Counted from the first letter of the stretch, positions 15,568 through 23,273 are shown. The stretch: DNA of 64,000 nt from JAGIBJ01 sp032119595 (GCA_032119595.1 JAUMBQ010000009.1:62001-126000), one strand, 5' to 3'. Numbers and translations: made by a program. Notes: generated by a model not told the origin, from the letters alone.

Positions 15568-16149
15568 CTAAGACGCGAGCAATGCCGATGAGAGTGCCGG
15601 ATCGAGGTCGTCGAGCCATCGAAGGCAGCCCTCGGGATTGGCCAAAAGTGGCTGTTCGAGTTCGGGCACGAGCGGCTCTGGGATCCAGGCCAGCAGGTAC
15701 GTAGTCGTCGCGTTCGGGTCCGCTGGCTGGTGAGTGCTTCCCTTGGCCCGGACGAGCGCAATCCAGGTATCCCATGGCGGAAGATTGTCGGCATCGAAAA
15801 AGCCACCGGACGTTTCCTCCGCAGCCCCGTCGGAAAGACTCTCGTCAGGCATGAACGCCAGAACTCGGCCCGACGGCGGGCTCTGTGGGTCTCGGGCTGA
15901 GCCGAACGGCACGCCACGTCCGCGCAGCGCGGTCTGCCGCTGAAGCACGACGGCGGTCACGCTGCTGTGGTCGTGAGGAAGTGCGTCGAACACGCCGGAC
16001 CCTGGTCCGGGGAGCTGTCTCAGTGAACCGCCGAGATCGTCGGTGTCGAAATGGCTATCGACCCAGGAGGCCGCCTCAAGGATCCGCTCTCGCAAGGTAG
16101 GGAGCAGTTCTGCTGTCGTTCCGCGGCGGGCTTCGGAAAGGACCTCCAT
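15568..16149 (-). CDS. Hypothetical protein with DGAA...GFFD...PPWDTW motif
   Basis: 193 residues, cytoplasmic, acidic, no signal or membrane segment. Distinctive motifs are RVLAFMPDESLSDGAAE, GGFFDADNLPPWDTWIAL and LAWIPEPLVPELEQPL, ending with LRWLDDLDP. Small soluble proteins of this style often sit in immunity or hypothetical arrays, but I cannot name the family. The ATG at 16149 is chosen because TACGGT ends 7 nt upstream; an in-frame upstream ATG at 16197 is disfavoured. It is divergent from cysK. Confidence 0.65.
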   Translation of the reverse strand: MEVLSEARRGTTAELLPTLRERILEAASWVDSHFDTDDLGGSLRQLPGPGSGVFDALPHDHSSVTAVVLQRQTALRGRGVPFGSARDPQSPPSGRVLAFMPDESLSDGAAEETSGGFFDADNLPPWDTWIALVRAKGSTHQPADPNATTTYLLAWIPEPLVPELEQPLLANPEGCLRWLDDLDPALSSALLAS

Positions 16150-16156
16150 GGGTCGC

Positions 16157-16162
16157 ACCGTA
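16157..16162 (-). promoter_or_regulatory. -10 element TACGGT of the hypothetical gene
   Basis: TACGGT on minus lies 7 nt before ATG 16149. Together with the cysK -10 it leaves about 85 bp between two diverging promoters. Confidence 0.5.
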
Positions 16163-16246
16163 ACGCTGAGGCGGGAAGCCGGCGCCCGGCTGTGCACAAA
16201 CCCGCCGAATGGGTCCAGGTTTAGGAAGTTGGTCCGGTCTGGCCAC

Positions 16247-16252
16247 TAAGGT
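16247..16252 (+). promoter_or_regulatory. -10 element TAAGGT of cysK
   Basis: TAAGGT lies 7 nt before GTG 16260 and supports that start over the in-frame upstream ATG at 16209. Confidence 0.6.
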
Positions 16253-16259
16253 TGGGCTG

Positions 16260-17201
16260 GTGAGCTTGCGTGCCGTTTCTTCCGTGGTCGACCTTGTCGG
16301 TCGCACTCCGGTGGTGGAGCTGGGGCAGATCGCTCCCGAGGGCACGCGGATCTTCGGCAAGCTCGAGGTGTTCAACCCGGGCGGCTCGGTCAAGGACCGG
16401 ATCGGCGTAGCGATGATCGAGGCCGCCGAGAAGGAAGGCCGGATCACGCCGGGCAAATCGACGATCGTCGAAGCGACCTCCGGCAACACCGGCATTGCGC
16501 TGGCGTTCGCGTGCGCCGCCAAGGGTTACGAGCTGGTGCTCACGCTGCCGCAGGGCATGAGTCGCGAGCGCGAAGTGCTGCTGCGGCTCTACGGCGTGCG
16601 CGTCGAGGTGATCGAGTCGATGGGTGGCATGAATGAGGCCGTCGCCGCGGCGCGTCGCCTCGCGACCTCCGATGACGTGTTCCTGCCCGACCAGTTCTCC
16701 AACCCCGCCAACCCGGCGGCTCACGAGGCGTCGACCGGCCCGGAGCTGTTCGAGCAGCTCGACGAGAAGATCGACGTGCTCGTCTGCGGCGTCGGCACCG
16801 GCGGCACGATCACCGGCACCGGCCGCTTCCTCAAGGCGCGGCTTCCAAACCTCCAGATCGTCGCGGTCGAGCCCGCCTCGTCGCCCGTGCTCAGCGGCGG
16901 CAAGCCCGGTCCGCACCGCATCCAGGGCATCGGCGCCGGCTTCGTGCCGCCGATCCTTCAGCGCGACCTCATCGACGAAGTCCTCTCCATCACCGACGAC
17001 GACGCCATCGACACCGCCTGGGCCGTCGCCCGCAAGTGCGGTGTCCTGGCCGGGCTCTCCTGCGGCGCCGCCATCGCCGGCGCGATCCAGGTCGCCCAGC
17101 GCCCCGAATCCAAGGGCAAGCGCTTCGCCGTCGTGCTCCCCGACTCCGGCGAGCGCTACTCCTCAACGCCGTTCTTCGTGCCGCCCGCGCGGCGCGCCTG
17201 A
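16260..17201 (+). CDS. cysK: Cysteine synthase A (O-acetylserine sulfhydrylase)
   Basis: 313 residues. It makes cysteine from O-acetylserine and sulfide with PLP. Motifs: VDLVGRTPVVEL, the PLP Lys in NPGGSVKDRIGVAMIE, the substrate loop EATSGNTGIALAF, the phosphate-binding GVGTGGTITGTGR, and AGLSCGAAIAGA near the end. Its partner cysE lies 3 kb downstream, so both steps of cysteine synthesis are in the window though not in one operon. Start GTG 16260 is set by the -10. It sits among genes that look like orphan immunity genes. Confidence 0.97.
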   Translation: MSLRAVSSVVDLVGRTPVVELGQIAPEGTRIFGKLEVFNPGGSVKDRIGVAMIEAAEKEGRITPGKSTIVEATSGNTGIALAFACAAKGYELVLTLPQGMSREREVLLRLYGVRVEVIESMGGMNEAVAAARRLATSDDVFLPDQFSNPANPAAHEASTGPELFEQLDEKIDVLVCGVGTGGTITGTGRFLKARLPNLQIVAVEPASSPVLSGGKPGPHRIQGIGAGFVPPILQRDLIDEVLSITDDDAIDTAWAVARKCGVLAGLSCGAAIAGAIQVAQRPESKGKRFAVVLPDSGERYSSTPFFVPPARRA

Positions 17202-17425
17202 CGCTTCCTCATTTCGGGGGCGAGCCTCCGAGCGGTGACGCGCTCCGTCGCTCCTTTCAGGGGATTCCAGGTCCCGTGCGGCCGGTCGGAGCCTCGCTGA
17301 GTTGAGGGAGCGTCAGTAACCCGGGAGCAATTTTCCGTATTTGCGGTCATTTGCGCATTTACAGCGATAGTGGTGTACGAGGAGCAGCAAGAGTTCGCTC
17401 GCAGAACGCTTGCGAACTTCGGAGG

Positions 17426-17791
17426 ATGATGACGAAACGTGACCTATCGGACGTCTCGGTTGAGCAGCTCGTCGCGGAATTCGCTAGGGCCGCGGCGCTT
17501 CACGGTCGGGCGACAGAGGAAGGGGACTGGCGTGCTGGAAATCGGCAGCATGCTCTGCTCAGCGCGGCCTACCGTGAGCTTCGCGCTCGCGGTGAACGAG
17601 AAGCGCTGCTGCCTCTGCTCGCCGACGGCGACATCGCTGTCCGCTGTACGGCCGCCGCTCGGGCGCTCGAGTTCGCGCCTCAAGCGGGCGAGGCGGTATT
17701 GACGGCGACAAGTCAGATCGCCGGCGTCCACGGTCTGAACGCGACGATGATCTTGAAAGTCTGGCGAAATGGCGAACTTAGCTTCTCATGA
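17426..17791 (+). CDS. DUF2019-like small helical-repeat protein
   Basis: About 121 residues, cytoplasmic. The pattern VEQLVAEFARAAALHGRA, GNRQHALLSAAYRELRARG, LLPLLADGDIAVRCTAAARAL and GLNATMILKVW matches the layout of DUF2019, a short HEAT-like family often found near toxin-immunity loci. Start: GGAGG at 17421-17425 directly abuts ATG 17426 and precedes ATG 17429 by 3 nt; either is possible. It thus appears to use a Shine-Dalgarno, unlike most first genes here. The 220 bp upstream are relatively AT-rich with no feature I can name. Confidence 0.65.
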   Translation: MMTKRDLSDVSVEQLVAEFARAAALHGRATEEGDWRAGNRQHALLSAAYRELRARGEREALLPLLADGDIAVRCTAAARALEFAPQAGEAVLTATSQIAGVHGLNATMILKVWRNGELSFS

Positions 17792-17938
17792 GCCGCCTCG
17801 GGGGTAGCCTCGGCGACCCCCGGTGCTGCTGGGCACGAGTATGGAAGGCCGCGACAGCACATCCGTCGGTTTCGTCACTGCTAATCCGCAAACTAGGTGA
17901 TCGAGCAACTCGCGAGAGACATTGGGCGGGGAGTTCGG

Positions 17939-17995
17939 ATGAGTCGAGAAGGCAAGTTCATCGGGTTCCTCGATCGAGCGAGGCAGACGCAATGA
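17939..17995 (+). CDS. Possible 18-residue leader peptide overlapping the SUKH gene
   Basis: The frame MSREGKFIGFLDRARQTQ begins at ATG 17939, preceded by a strong GGGGAG Shine-Dalgarno, and its TGA overlaps the ATG at 17992 (ATGA). It could couple translation into the next gene, or be the real N-terminus separated by a frameshift. The evidence is only local. Confidence 0.3.
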   Translation: MSREGKFIGFLDRARQTQ

Positions 17996-18435
17996 TTCGT
18001 CAACTGCGGAGCGACATCCTCGAGGCACCTGAGCCGTTCTCATTCGGTGGTCCTGAGGACCGTGAGCAATGCGAGCACGAACTCTCCAAGGCTGGACATA
18101 CCACGAATCCGCCCCTCCTTGAGGTCTGGGGCGAGTTCGGTGGCGGCTACCTTTTCGAGACCGAGGAGTTGCTGAGTCCGCTTGGTGAGGGATGGCTCTC
18201 AATCGTGAATCGAAATGCGGCCTTCTACAAAGCAGGCCTCCCGGCCGACTATCTGGTGTTTCACGTCGGAATGCATCTCAGCGTGGTCGATCGTTCGGGA
18301 GCGATGCGATCGCTCGATGAAGCGAACTTTAAGACGATTCGCACCTACGCGGCGCTCGACGATTGGTACGCAGATCTTCGCTCGGAGTTCGCTGAGCGTT
18401 ACGGTCTCGCTGGTCTTGCCGGAGAGACGTCATGA
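17992..18435 (+). CDS. SMI1/KNR4 (SUKH)-like protein
   Basis: 147 residues from ATG 17992. The segment NPPLLEVWGEFGGGYLFETE is typical of SUKH domains, where a helix is followed by a Gly-Gly loop and aromatic strand, and FKTIRTYAALDDWYADL follows near the C-terminus. SUKH proteins are commonly immunity proteins against contact-dependent or secreted nuclease toxins; no toxin is visible here. The frame stays open upstream, so a longer start is possible. The short upstream frame at 17939-17995 has the best ribosome site. It converges on the RBBP9-like gene. Confidence 0.65.
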   Translation: MIRQLRSDILEAPEPFSFGGPEDREQCEHELSKAGHTTNPPLLEVWGEFGGGYLFETEELLSPLGEGWLSIVNRNAAFYKAGLPADYLVFHVGMHLSVVDRSGAMRSLDEANFKTIRTYAALDDWYADLRSEFAERYGLAGLAGETS

Positions 18436-18511
18436 CGAGCCAACTCGGCTGCTCAATGCTTGAGTCCGGACCCGTGGACGGTGACGAGAACGCGCTGGCG
18501 AGCGCCTCGTC

Positions 18512-19225
18512 TCAGTCGGTGATCGTCTCGGCGTCGCCGAGGCACCAGGCGAGCAAGCCTGGCCAGGGGCCGAAGCCGTCTTTGGGTTCGAAGTGGCCGC
18601 GGTCTCCGACGAGATCGACGGGGAGACCGAGCGGGTTGGCGAAGCCTTCGACTGCGCCGCCGTCGGGCCAGTAGGGATCGTTGGTCGACACGACGACCCG
18701 CGTATGTCGGGCGGCGCGCGATGGGTCGACTCGAGCGAGATCGAGGTCGTGGAAGCGCGTGCGCCCAACGTTCTCAGGGAGGAGCGGGGGAGAGACCAGC
18801 GCCACGCGATCGGCGAGCGCGAACGGGTAGTCCCCGCCTTCGGTCTTCGCCAGCGTCCCCAGATGCGCGTGTCCCGCCTCCTGCGCGTCTCCCGGTTCGT
18901 GCGCCTGTCCTGCCTCCTGCGCGTGCTGCAGCCAGAGCCGACCGCCGAGGGAGTGGGCGACCACGACGAGTTCGCCGGATGGGTCGCCCTGCTCGTCGAG
19001 TTCGTGAGTGGGGTTGCCGTGCTCGTCCAGCTCGACGAGGCCGCCGAGGTACGTCAATCGGTCGGCAAGCGCTGACCGCCACACATCCAGATCGGGGGCG
19101 TTTGGCGACGGCAGCTTGCGAATGCGAGCGACGTGGCCACGGGCCCGGAGTTCGGTCGAGAGCCAGACGAGCCAGTGATCGGGGCCGACGCCGCCAAAAC
19201 CATGCAGGAGCAGGTATCTCGCCAT
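18512..19225 (-). CDS. RBBP9/YdeN-family serine hydrolase with repeat insertions
   Basis: 237 residues. Alpha/beta-hydrolase: start MARYLLLHGFGGVGPDHW, nucleophile Ser in VVAHSLGGRLW, Asp in VVSTNDPYWP and His in GDRGHFEPKDG, the RBBP9 arrangement. Two insertions with internal repeats enlarge it: ELDEHGNPTH/ELDEQGDPSG before the nucleophile strand, and AQEAGQAHEPGD/AQEAGHAHLG after it. Natural substrates of the family are mostly unknown. ATG 19225 is supported by a -10 7 nt upstream; longer frames further upstream are rejected. Confidence 0.85.
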   Translation of the reverse strand: MARYLLLHGFGGVGPDHWLVWLSTELRARGHVARIRKLPSPNAPDLDVWRSALADRLTYLGGLVELDEHGNPTHELDEQGDPSGELVVVAHSLGGRLWLQHAQEAGQAHEPGDAQEAGHAHLGTLAKTEGGDYPFALADRVALVSPPLLPENVGRTRFHDLDLARVDPSRAARHTRVVVSTNDPYWPDGGAVEGFANPLGLPVDLVGDRGHFEPKDGFGPWPGLLAWCLGDAETITD

Positions 19226-19232
19226 GCCTGGC

Positions 19233-19238
19233 ACCCTA
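19233..19238 (-). promoter_or_regulatory. -10 element TAGGGT of the RBBP9-like gene
   Basis: TAGGGT on minus lies 7 nt before ATG 19225. Confidence 0.55.
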
Positions 19239-19342
19239 ATGATCGATCGCTTCCGGCACGCTTCGCGGTCGCCGCCCATTCCCGACCGACGCGCACGAGC
19301 CCGGACGGGGCCAGACCGTCCAGCGGCCCCCAGCTCAGGCGG

Positions 19343-19348
19343 TACGCT
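19343..19348 (+). promoter_or_regulatory. Probable -10 TACGCT of lepB
   Basis: TACGCT lies 13 nt before ATG 19362, so a leader of roughly 6 nt is predicted, longer than most genes here. Confidence 0.4.
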
Positions 19349-19361
19349 CGGTTGCTCCGTC

Positions 19362-19997
19362 ATGCAGAGCGTCGACGAACCCGAGGCCCCAACGTTCCAG
19401 CGGCCGGCACGATCGCCGGTCCGGCGGCACGCGCCGACGGTGCTCCTCGGCCTGATCCTGATCGCGCTTCTGGCGACCGTCGCTTGGTACAAGCCGTACC
19501 GGGTTTCGTCTGGATCGATGGCGCCGACCGCCATGGTCGGCCAGCGCGTCCTCGCCGACCACCTGAGCGACCAGAAGTGGACGCCGAAGGTCGGCCAGGT
19601 CGTCGTGTTCAAGGCACCCGGCGGCGCCGAGCCGTACGTCGACGAGGCCTGCGCTGTGCCGCGCCGCCCGGGCACCGCCTGCGTGAGGCCACTGCCAGGC
19701 AAGACGCAAGTGAGCTTTGTGAAGCGCGTCGTCGGCATCCCCGGCGATCGGCTGCGCGTCGAGCACGGACATGTGGTGCGCAACGGCAAGTACCTGCACG
19801 AGGACTACGCCCGCTCCTGCGACGACGAGATCTGCAACCTTGCCGAATTCACCGTCCCGCCCGGCGCGTTCTTCGTGATGGGCGACAACCGCGGCGACAG
19901 CAGCGACTCCCGCTTCTGGGGGCCCGTGCCACGCGAGCAGATCATCGGCCGCGTCTTCGGGAGCTACTGGCCGCTCACGCGGCTCGGCAAGCTCTAA
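19362..19997 (+). CDS. lepB: Signal peptidase I
   Basis: 211 residues. It removes signal peptides at the outer face of the membrane. One transmembrane helix near the N-terminus (TVLLGLILIALLATVAW) precedes the catalytic domain. Nucleophile Ser is in VSSGSMAPT, general-base Lys in VSFVKRVVGIPGD, and the conserved box E reads FFVMGDNRGDSSDSR. A Cys-containing insertion (DEACAVPRRPGTAC, CDDEIC) is present in the catalytic domain. ATG 19362 gives a standard-length cytoplasmic N-terminus. Confidence 0.95.
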   Translation: MQSVDEPEAPTFQRPARSPVRRHAPTVLLGLILIALLATVAWYKPYRVSSGSMAPTAMVGQRVLADHLSDQKWTPKVGQVVVFKAPGGAEPYVDEACAVPRRPGTACVRPLPGKTQVSFVKRVVGIPGDRLRVEHGHVVRNGKYLHEDYARSCDDEICNLAEFTVPPGAFFVMGDNRGDSSDSRFWGPVPREQIIGRVFGSYWPLTRLGKL

Positions 19998-20025
19998 CTC
20001 GCCGGAGCCGAGACGCCACCCTCCG

Positions 20026-20118
20026 GCGCGTCCTACGGCGTTCCGGCAGCGCGTCCTACGGCGTTCCGGCAGCGCGTCCTACGGCGTTCCGGCAGCGCGT
20101 CCCTGCGGCATTCCGGCA
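20026..20118 (+). repeat. 23-bp intergenic tandem repeat, four copies
   Basis: Three identical units start at 20026, 20049 and 20072 (core CCTACGGCGTTCCGGCA) and a fourth degenerate unit starts at 20095. The period is not a multiple of three, in keeping with a non-coding location between lepB and cysE. Confidence 0.95.
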
Positions 20119-20227
20119 GTCCAGTACCGCGGCAGGCTCGCCTCGTGACAAGCACCGCAAATACCAGGGTATTTCCGCTCCTCGGGCTCGTGTGACGATC
20201 GGCCCGCGGGTCGGCTTCCGATCGCGC

Positions 20228-20233
20228 TAGCGT
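20228..20233 (+). promoter_or_regulatory. -10 element TAGCGT of cysE
   Basis: TAGCGT lies 7 nt before ATG 20241. Confidence 0.6.
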
Positions 20234-20240
20234 GCTCCGT

Positions 20241-20993
20241 ATGGCTCTTGGAATGGTGCGGCGAATCGCCGATGAGGTGCGCCGCGACCTGCAGGCCGCC
20301 GAAGAGCGAGATCCCGCGGCGCGCGACACGAATCGCGCCCTGATCCTGTTCACCTGGCCGGGGGTCCACGCGTTGCTCATGCACCGCGTCGCGCACGCCC
20401 TGCGTGGTGCCGGCGTCCCGGCCCTGCCGCATCTGCTCGCCCACTACGCGCGCCGCCGCACCGGCATCGAGATTCATCCGTGCGCGCAGATCGGTCGCGG
20501 CCTGCTGATCGACCACGGCAGCGGCGTGGTGATCGGCGAGACCGCGGAGATCGGCGACGACGTGACGCTCTACCAAGGCGTCACGCTCGGCGGCACCGGC
20601 TTCGCTCAGGGCAAGCGACACCCGACGGTGGGCAATGGCGTCGTGATCGGGAGCGGGGCCAAGCTGCTCGGTCCGATCGTCGTCGGCGACGGCGCGAAGA
20701 TCGGCGCAAACACGGTGGTGATCCACGACGTGCCAGCCCGCTCGACCGTCGTCGGCAACCCCGGCCATCCCGTGCGGGTCGAAGGCCGCAAGCCGACCGG
20801 CCCCGACGCCGACTGGGCCCACCTTCCTGACCCGGTGGCCGACGCGATGGACGCCCTCTCCGCGCGGATCGCCGAGCTCGAGCGCCAGGTCGAGCGCCTC
20901 TGCGGCGTGCCGGCGCCGGGCGATGCACCCGCCGGCGAGGCGCGAGCGTCGCTTCGGGCCCGGGGCAACGGCCCTAGTCCAGCCGGCGGCTGA
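20241..20993 (+). CDS. cysE: Serine O-acetyltransferase
   Basis: 250 residues. It acetylates serine with acetyl-CoA, the first step of cysteine synthesis. An N-terminal helical region (MHRVAHALRGAGVPAL) precedes a left-handed beta-helix of hexapeptide repeats: IEIHPCAQIGRGLLIDHGS, VVIGETAEIGDDVTLYQG, GGTGFAQGKRHPTVGNGV, IGSGAKLLGPIVVGDGAKI. Catalytic His residues lie in IDHGS and KRHPT. A C-terminal extension of about 65 residues with a predicted helix (MDALSARIAELERQVERL) goes beyond the usual end and may affect the CysK-binding tail. The start is set by the -10. Confidence 0.95.
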   Translation: MALGMVRRIADEVRRDLQAAEERDPAARDTNRALILFTWPGVHALLMHRVAHALRGAGVPALPHLLAHYARRRTGIEIHPCAQIGRGLLIDHGSGVVIGETAEIGDDVTLYQGVTLGGTGFAQGKRHPTVGNGVVIGSGAKLLGPIVVGDGAKIGANTVVIHDVPARSTVVGNPGHPVRVEGRKPTGPDADWAHLPDPVADAMDALSARIAELERQVERLCGVPAPGDAPAGEARASLRARGNGPSPAGG

Positions 20994-21092
20994 CCCAAAC
21001 GACTTGGCCCCACGGCGCGCGTCCGGTGTGGCAGACTTAGTTACAGCAGTGAAAGCTACACCCGCGAAACTTTCGCCGAGAAGAGTTTGACC

Positions 21093-21968
21093 ATGGCTTC
21101 GAGCACGTCCTACGCCGGTAAGACCGTCCTGATCACCGGAGCCGCCCGCGGCATCGGTGCGGCCACCGCGCGCCGCCTGCATGCGGGCGGCGCCAACGTC
21201 GCCCTCGTGGGCCTGGAGCCCGACAACCTCGAGCGGCTCGCCGAGGAACTCGGCACCGACCGCGCCGCGTGGTGGGAAGCCGACGTCACGTCCACCGACC
21301 AGCTCAAGGAGGCGGTCGATGCGGCTGCCGAGCGGTTCGGAGGCATCGATGTTGCCATCGCCAACGCAGGCGTGCACTACGTCGGAGCCTTCGAGTCTTC
21401 TCCGCTGGAGCAGATCGAGCGCGAGCTGGAGATCAACCTCCTCGGCGTGATCCGCACCGACCACGCCGTACTGCCGCACCTGGTCAAGTCGGGCGGCTAC
21501 CTCCTCAACATCGCGTCGCTCGCGGCCGTCACGCACGCGCCGCTGATGACGGCGTACGCCGCGTCCAAGGCCGGGGTCGAGGCCTTCACGAACTCGCTGC
21601 GCCAGGAGATGTCGGTCCGCGGCGTCGACGTCGGTTGCGCCTACTTCGGCTTCATCGACACCGACATGGTCCGCGACGCGTTCTCCAACGAGTCGACGAA
21701 GGTCATGGAGAAGCTCATGCCCAAGTTCGTCAGCTCCTCCGTGCCGGTGTCTGAGGCCGTCGACGCGCTTGAGCGCGCAGTGCTGAAGCGCAGCGATCGC
21801 ACGTGGGCTCCGCGGTACGTCGGCGGTGCGCTCGCCTCGCGTGGGCTGCTGCAGCCGATCACCGAGAAGCGCGTCAAGGGCAGCGGCACGCTGAAGAAGG
21901 CGCTGAAGCTCGCCGAGGCCGAGGTCGCTCGGGCCCGCGAGAAGAAGACCGCCAAGGCGGGCAGCTGA
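21093..21968 (+). CDS. Short-chain dehydrogenase/reductase
   Basis: 291 residues. Rossmann fold with the NAD(P) motif TGAARGIGAATARR, NNAG-type ANAGVHYVG, catalytic Ser in NIASLAAV and YxxxK in AYAASKAGVEAF. A long C-terminal basic tail (KALKLAEAEVARAREKKTAKAG) follows. Members act on short alcohols, ketones or lipid-like substrates, and the specific one is unknown. The start ATG 21093 has a purine-rich GAGAAGAG upstream; TTG 21087 is an alternative. It ends just before an inverted repeat that holds the next promoter. Confidence 0.88.
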   Translation: MASSTSYAGKTVLITGAARGIGAATARRLHAGGANVALVGLEPDNLERLAEELGTDRAAWWEADVTSTDQLKEAVDAAAERFGGIDVAIANAGVHYVGAFESSPLEQIERELEINLLGVIRTDHAVLPHLVKSGGYLLNIASLAAVTHAPLMTAYAASKAGVEAFTNSLRQEMSVRGVDVGCAYFGFIDTDMVRDAFSNESTKVMEKLMPKFVSSSVPVSEAVDALERAVLKRSDRTWAPRYVGGALASRGLLQPITEKRVKGSGTLKKALKLAEAEVARAREKKTAKAGS

Positions 21969-21976
21969 GGTCGTCC

Positions 21977-21999
21977 GCGCCGGAGCTAGGCTCCGGCGC
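21977..21999. promoter_or_regulatory. Perfect 10-bp inverted repeat with -10 TAGGCT at its apex
   Basis: GCGCCGGAGC, a 3-nt loop TAG, then GCTCCGGCGC. The hexamer TAGGCT (21987-21992) spans the loop and ends 8 nt before ATG 22001. The structure may terminate the SDR transcript while the DNA serves as promoter or operator for the cupin gene. Confidence 0.65.
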
Positions 22000-22000
22000 G

Positions 22001-22516
22001 ATGTCCCAGCCGCGCGACCCCAACATCTACGACCCGGGCGATGAACCGCGTTCGGCGGTCTCCAAGAAGCCCGGATACGAGTCGGTGCGCCAGCGCGTCG
22101 GCGACAAGGCCGGCGGCAAGCGCATCGGGACCAGCGTTTGGGAGCTGCTGCCTGGCCAGGCCGCGTACCCGTATCACTGGCACTACGTCGAAGAGGAGCA
22201 GCTCATCGTGCTGGAAGGCACGCCGCTGCTCCGCGACCACGTCGGCTGGCGTCGCCTGGAACGCGGCGGAGTCGTCGCGTTCCTCCCGGGCGAAGAAGGC
22301 GGCCACCAGCTCGTGAACGACAGCGCCGAAACCGTCCGCTTCCTTGCGATCAGCACGAGCGGCGAGCCGGACATCATCAACTACCCCGACCAGGGGAAGC
22401 TCGGGGTCGCGCAGCGTCCGCCCGGCACCGGCCAGCTCTCCAAGTACTTCCTCACCGGCGACGAGGTCGCGTACGACCACGGGCTCGAGCCGCCGGAATT
22501 CCCGACGGTGCTCTGA
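22001..22516 (+). CDS. Cupin-domain protein
   Basis: 171 residues. Double-stranded beta-helix with cupin motif 1 YPYHWHYVEEEQLIVLEG (two His and Glu as metal ligands) and motif 2 around LPGEEGGHQLVNDSAE with the third His. The C-terminal part (YPDQGKLGVAQRPPG, KYFLTGDEVAYDHGLEPPEFP) resembles cupins seen with short C-terminal extensions. Enzymatic role unknown. It is leaderless by its -10, and is only 6 bp from the convergent LURP-one gene. Confidence 0.85.
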   Translation: MSQPRDPNIYDPGDEPRSAVSKKPGYESVRQRVGDKAGGKRIGTSVWELLPGQAAYPYHWHYVEEEQLIVLEGTPLLRDHVGWRRLERGGVVAFLPGEEGGHQLVNDSAETVRFLAISTSGEPDIINYPDQGKLGVAQRPPGTGQLSKYFLTGDEVAYDHGLEPPEFPTVL

Positions 22517-22522
22517 ACCCGC

Positions 22523-23146
22523 CTACCGCGCCTGCAACGCGTCCATGCCCACGGCCGCCGCGAGCACCAGCCGGCGGTCGAGCGTGCGCATCGGATCGCC
22601 GGTGCAATCGATGCGGTAATGGTCGTTGAACTTCCACGCCTTGCGGGTGTGGTTCACGAGGATCTCGTCGCCGCGCTTGAAGACGAAGTGGTACGGGATC
22701 GGGAGCCAGTTGGCGACGTTCTCGACGATCGGAATGAACCCGACCAGCCTGCGGAAAAGCGCCACGCCGAGGCTGCGCTCCGTCGCCTCGGCGACCTGCT
22801 GGCCCTGGGCGTCGAACAGCAGGTACGTCGACCGCAGCAAACTCTTGGCGAACGCCTTCTGGATCTCGCCGATCTTCTCGCCGTTGGGGCCAGTGATGTC
22901 GTAGCGGGCGGCCGGGTCGAACCGCTGGCGCGCCTTGATGCCGAGGAGCTGGGTCGTCTTGGACTCGTCGGTGTAGAAGCGGATGTCCTCTTTGAACTTG
23001 AAACGCTTCTGCTCGACGAACGCGAATGGCTGGCCCTCGTTGCCGTCGGCGTCGGGCAGCGAGAAGACGTAGCGGTTGATGGCCAGCGTCCACTTCTGTC
23101 GCAGCAGGAAGACATCGTGGGCGTTGGGATCGATGAGAGCGGACAC
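22523..23146 (-). CDS. LURP-one/YxjI-related (tubby-fold) protein
   Basis: 207 residues, no signal. Motifs QKWTLAINRYVF, FVEQKRFKFKEDIRFY, YDITGPNGEKIGEIQKAF and HTRKAWKFNDHYRIDC fit the LURP-one-related/YxjI family, which adopts a tubby-like beta barrel related to phospholipid scramblases. Function in bacteria is not established. The start GTG 23146 is set by TACGCT 7 nt upstream. It converges with the cupin gene. Confidence 0.75.
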   Translation of the reverse strand: MSALIDPNAHDVFLLRQKWTLAINRYVFSLPDADGNEGQPFAFVEQKRFKFKEDIRFYTDESKTTQLLGIKARQRFDPAARYDITGPNGEKIGEIQKAFAKSLLRSTYLLFDAQGQQVAEATERSLGVALFRRLVGFIPIVENVANWLPIPYHFVFKRGDEILVNHTRKAWKFNDHYRIDCTGDPMRTLDRRLVLAAAVGMDALQAR

Positions 23147-23153
23147 GGCCCGG

Positions 23154-23159
23154 AGCGTA
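23154..23159 (-). promoter_or_regulatory. -10 element TACGCT of the LURP-one gene
   Basis: TACGCT on minus lies 7 nt before GTG 23146. Confidence 0.6.
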
Positions 23160-23273
23160 TATCGGTCCGTGGACGCGACTCGACGGACCGTCCGGTCAGG
23201 GCGGTCCGATCACGGGCATCCGATCGGCGTATCCGGTGCCGACCGCCCGGCGCCGACCGCCACGATGCGCTCC

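Noticed and set aside
16260..17201. Functional link of cysK to contact-dependent toxins
   Set aside because: CysK is a permissive factor for one E. coli CDI toxin, but here cysK is a normal biosynthetic gene and no toxin is visible, so proximity to immunity-like genes may be chance.
19226..19789. N-terminal extension of the RBBP9-like gene
   Set aside because: The region is antisense to lepB and its residues lack the family pattern; ATG 19225 has a correctly spaced -10.
20026..20118. CRISPR array
   Set aside because: Units of 23 bp abut with no spacers and no cas genes are near.
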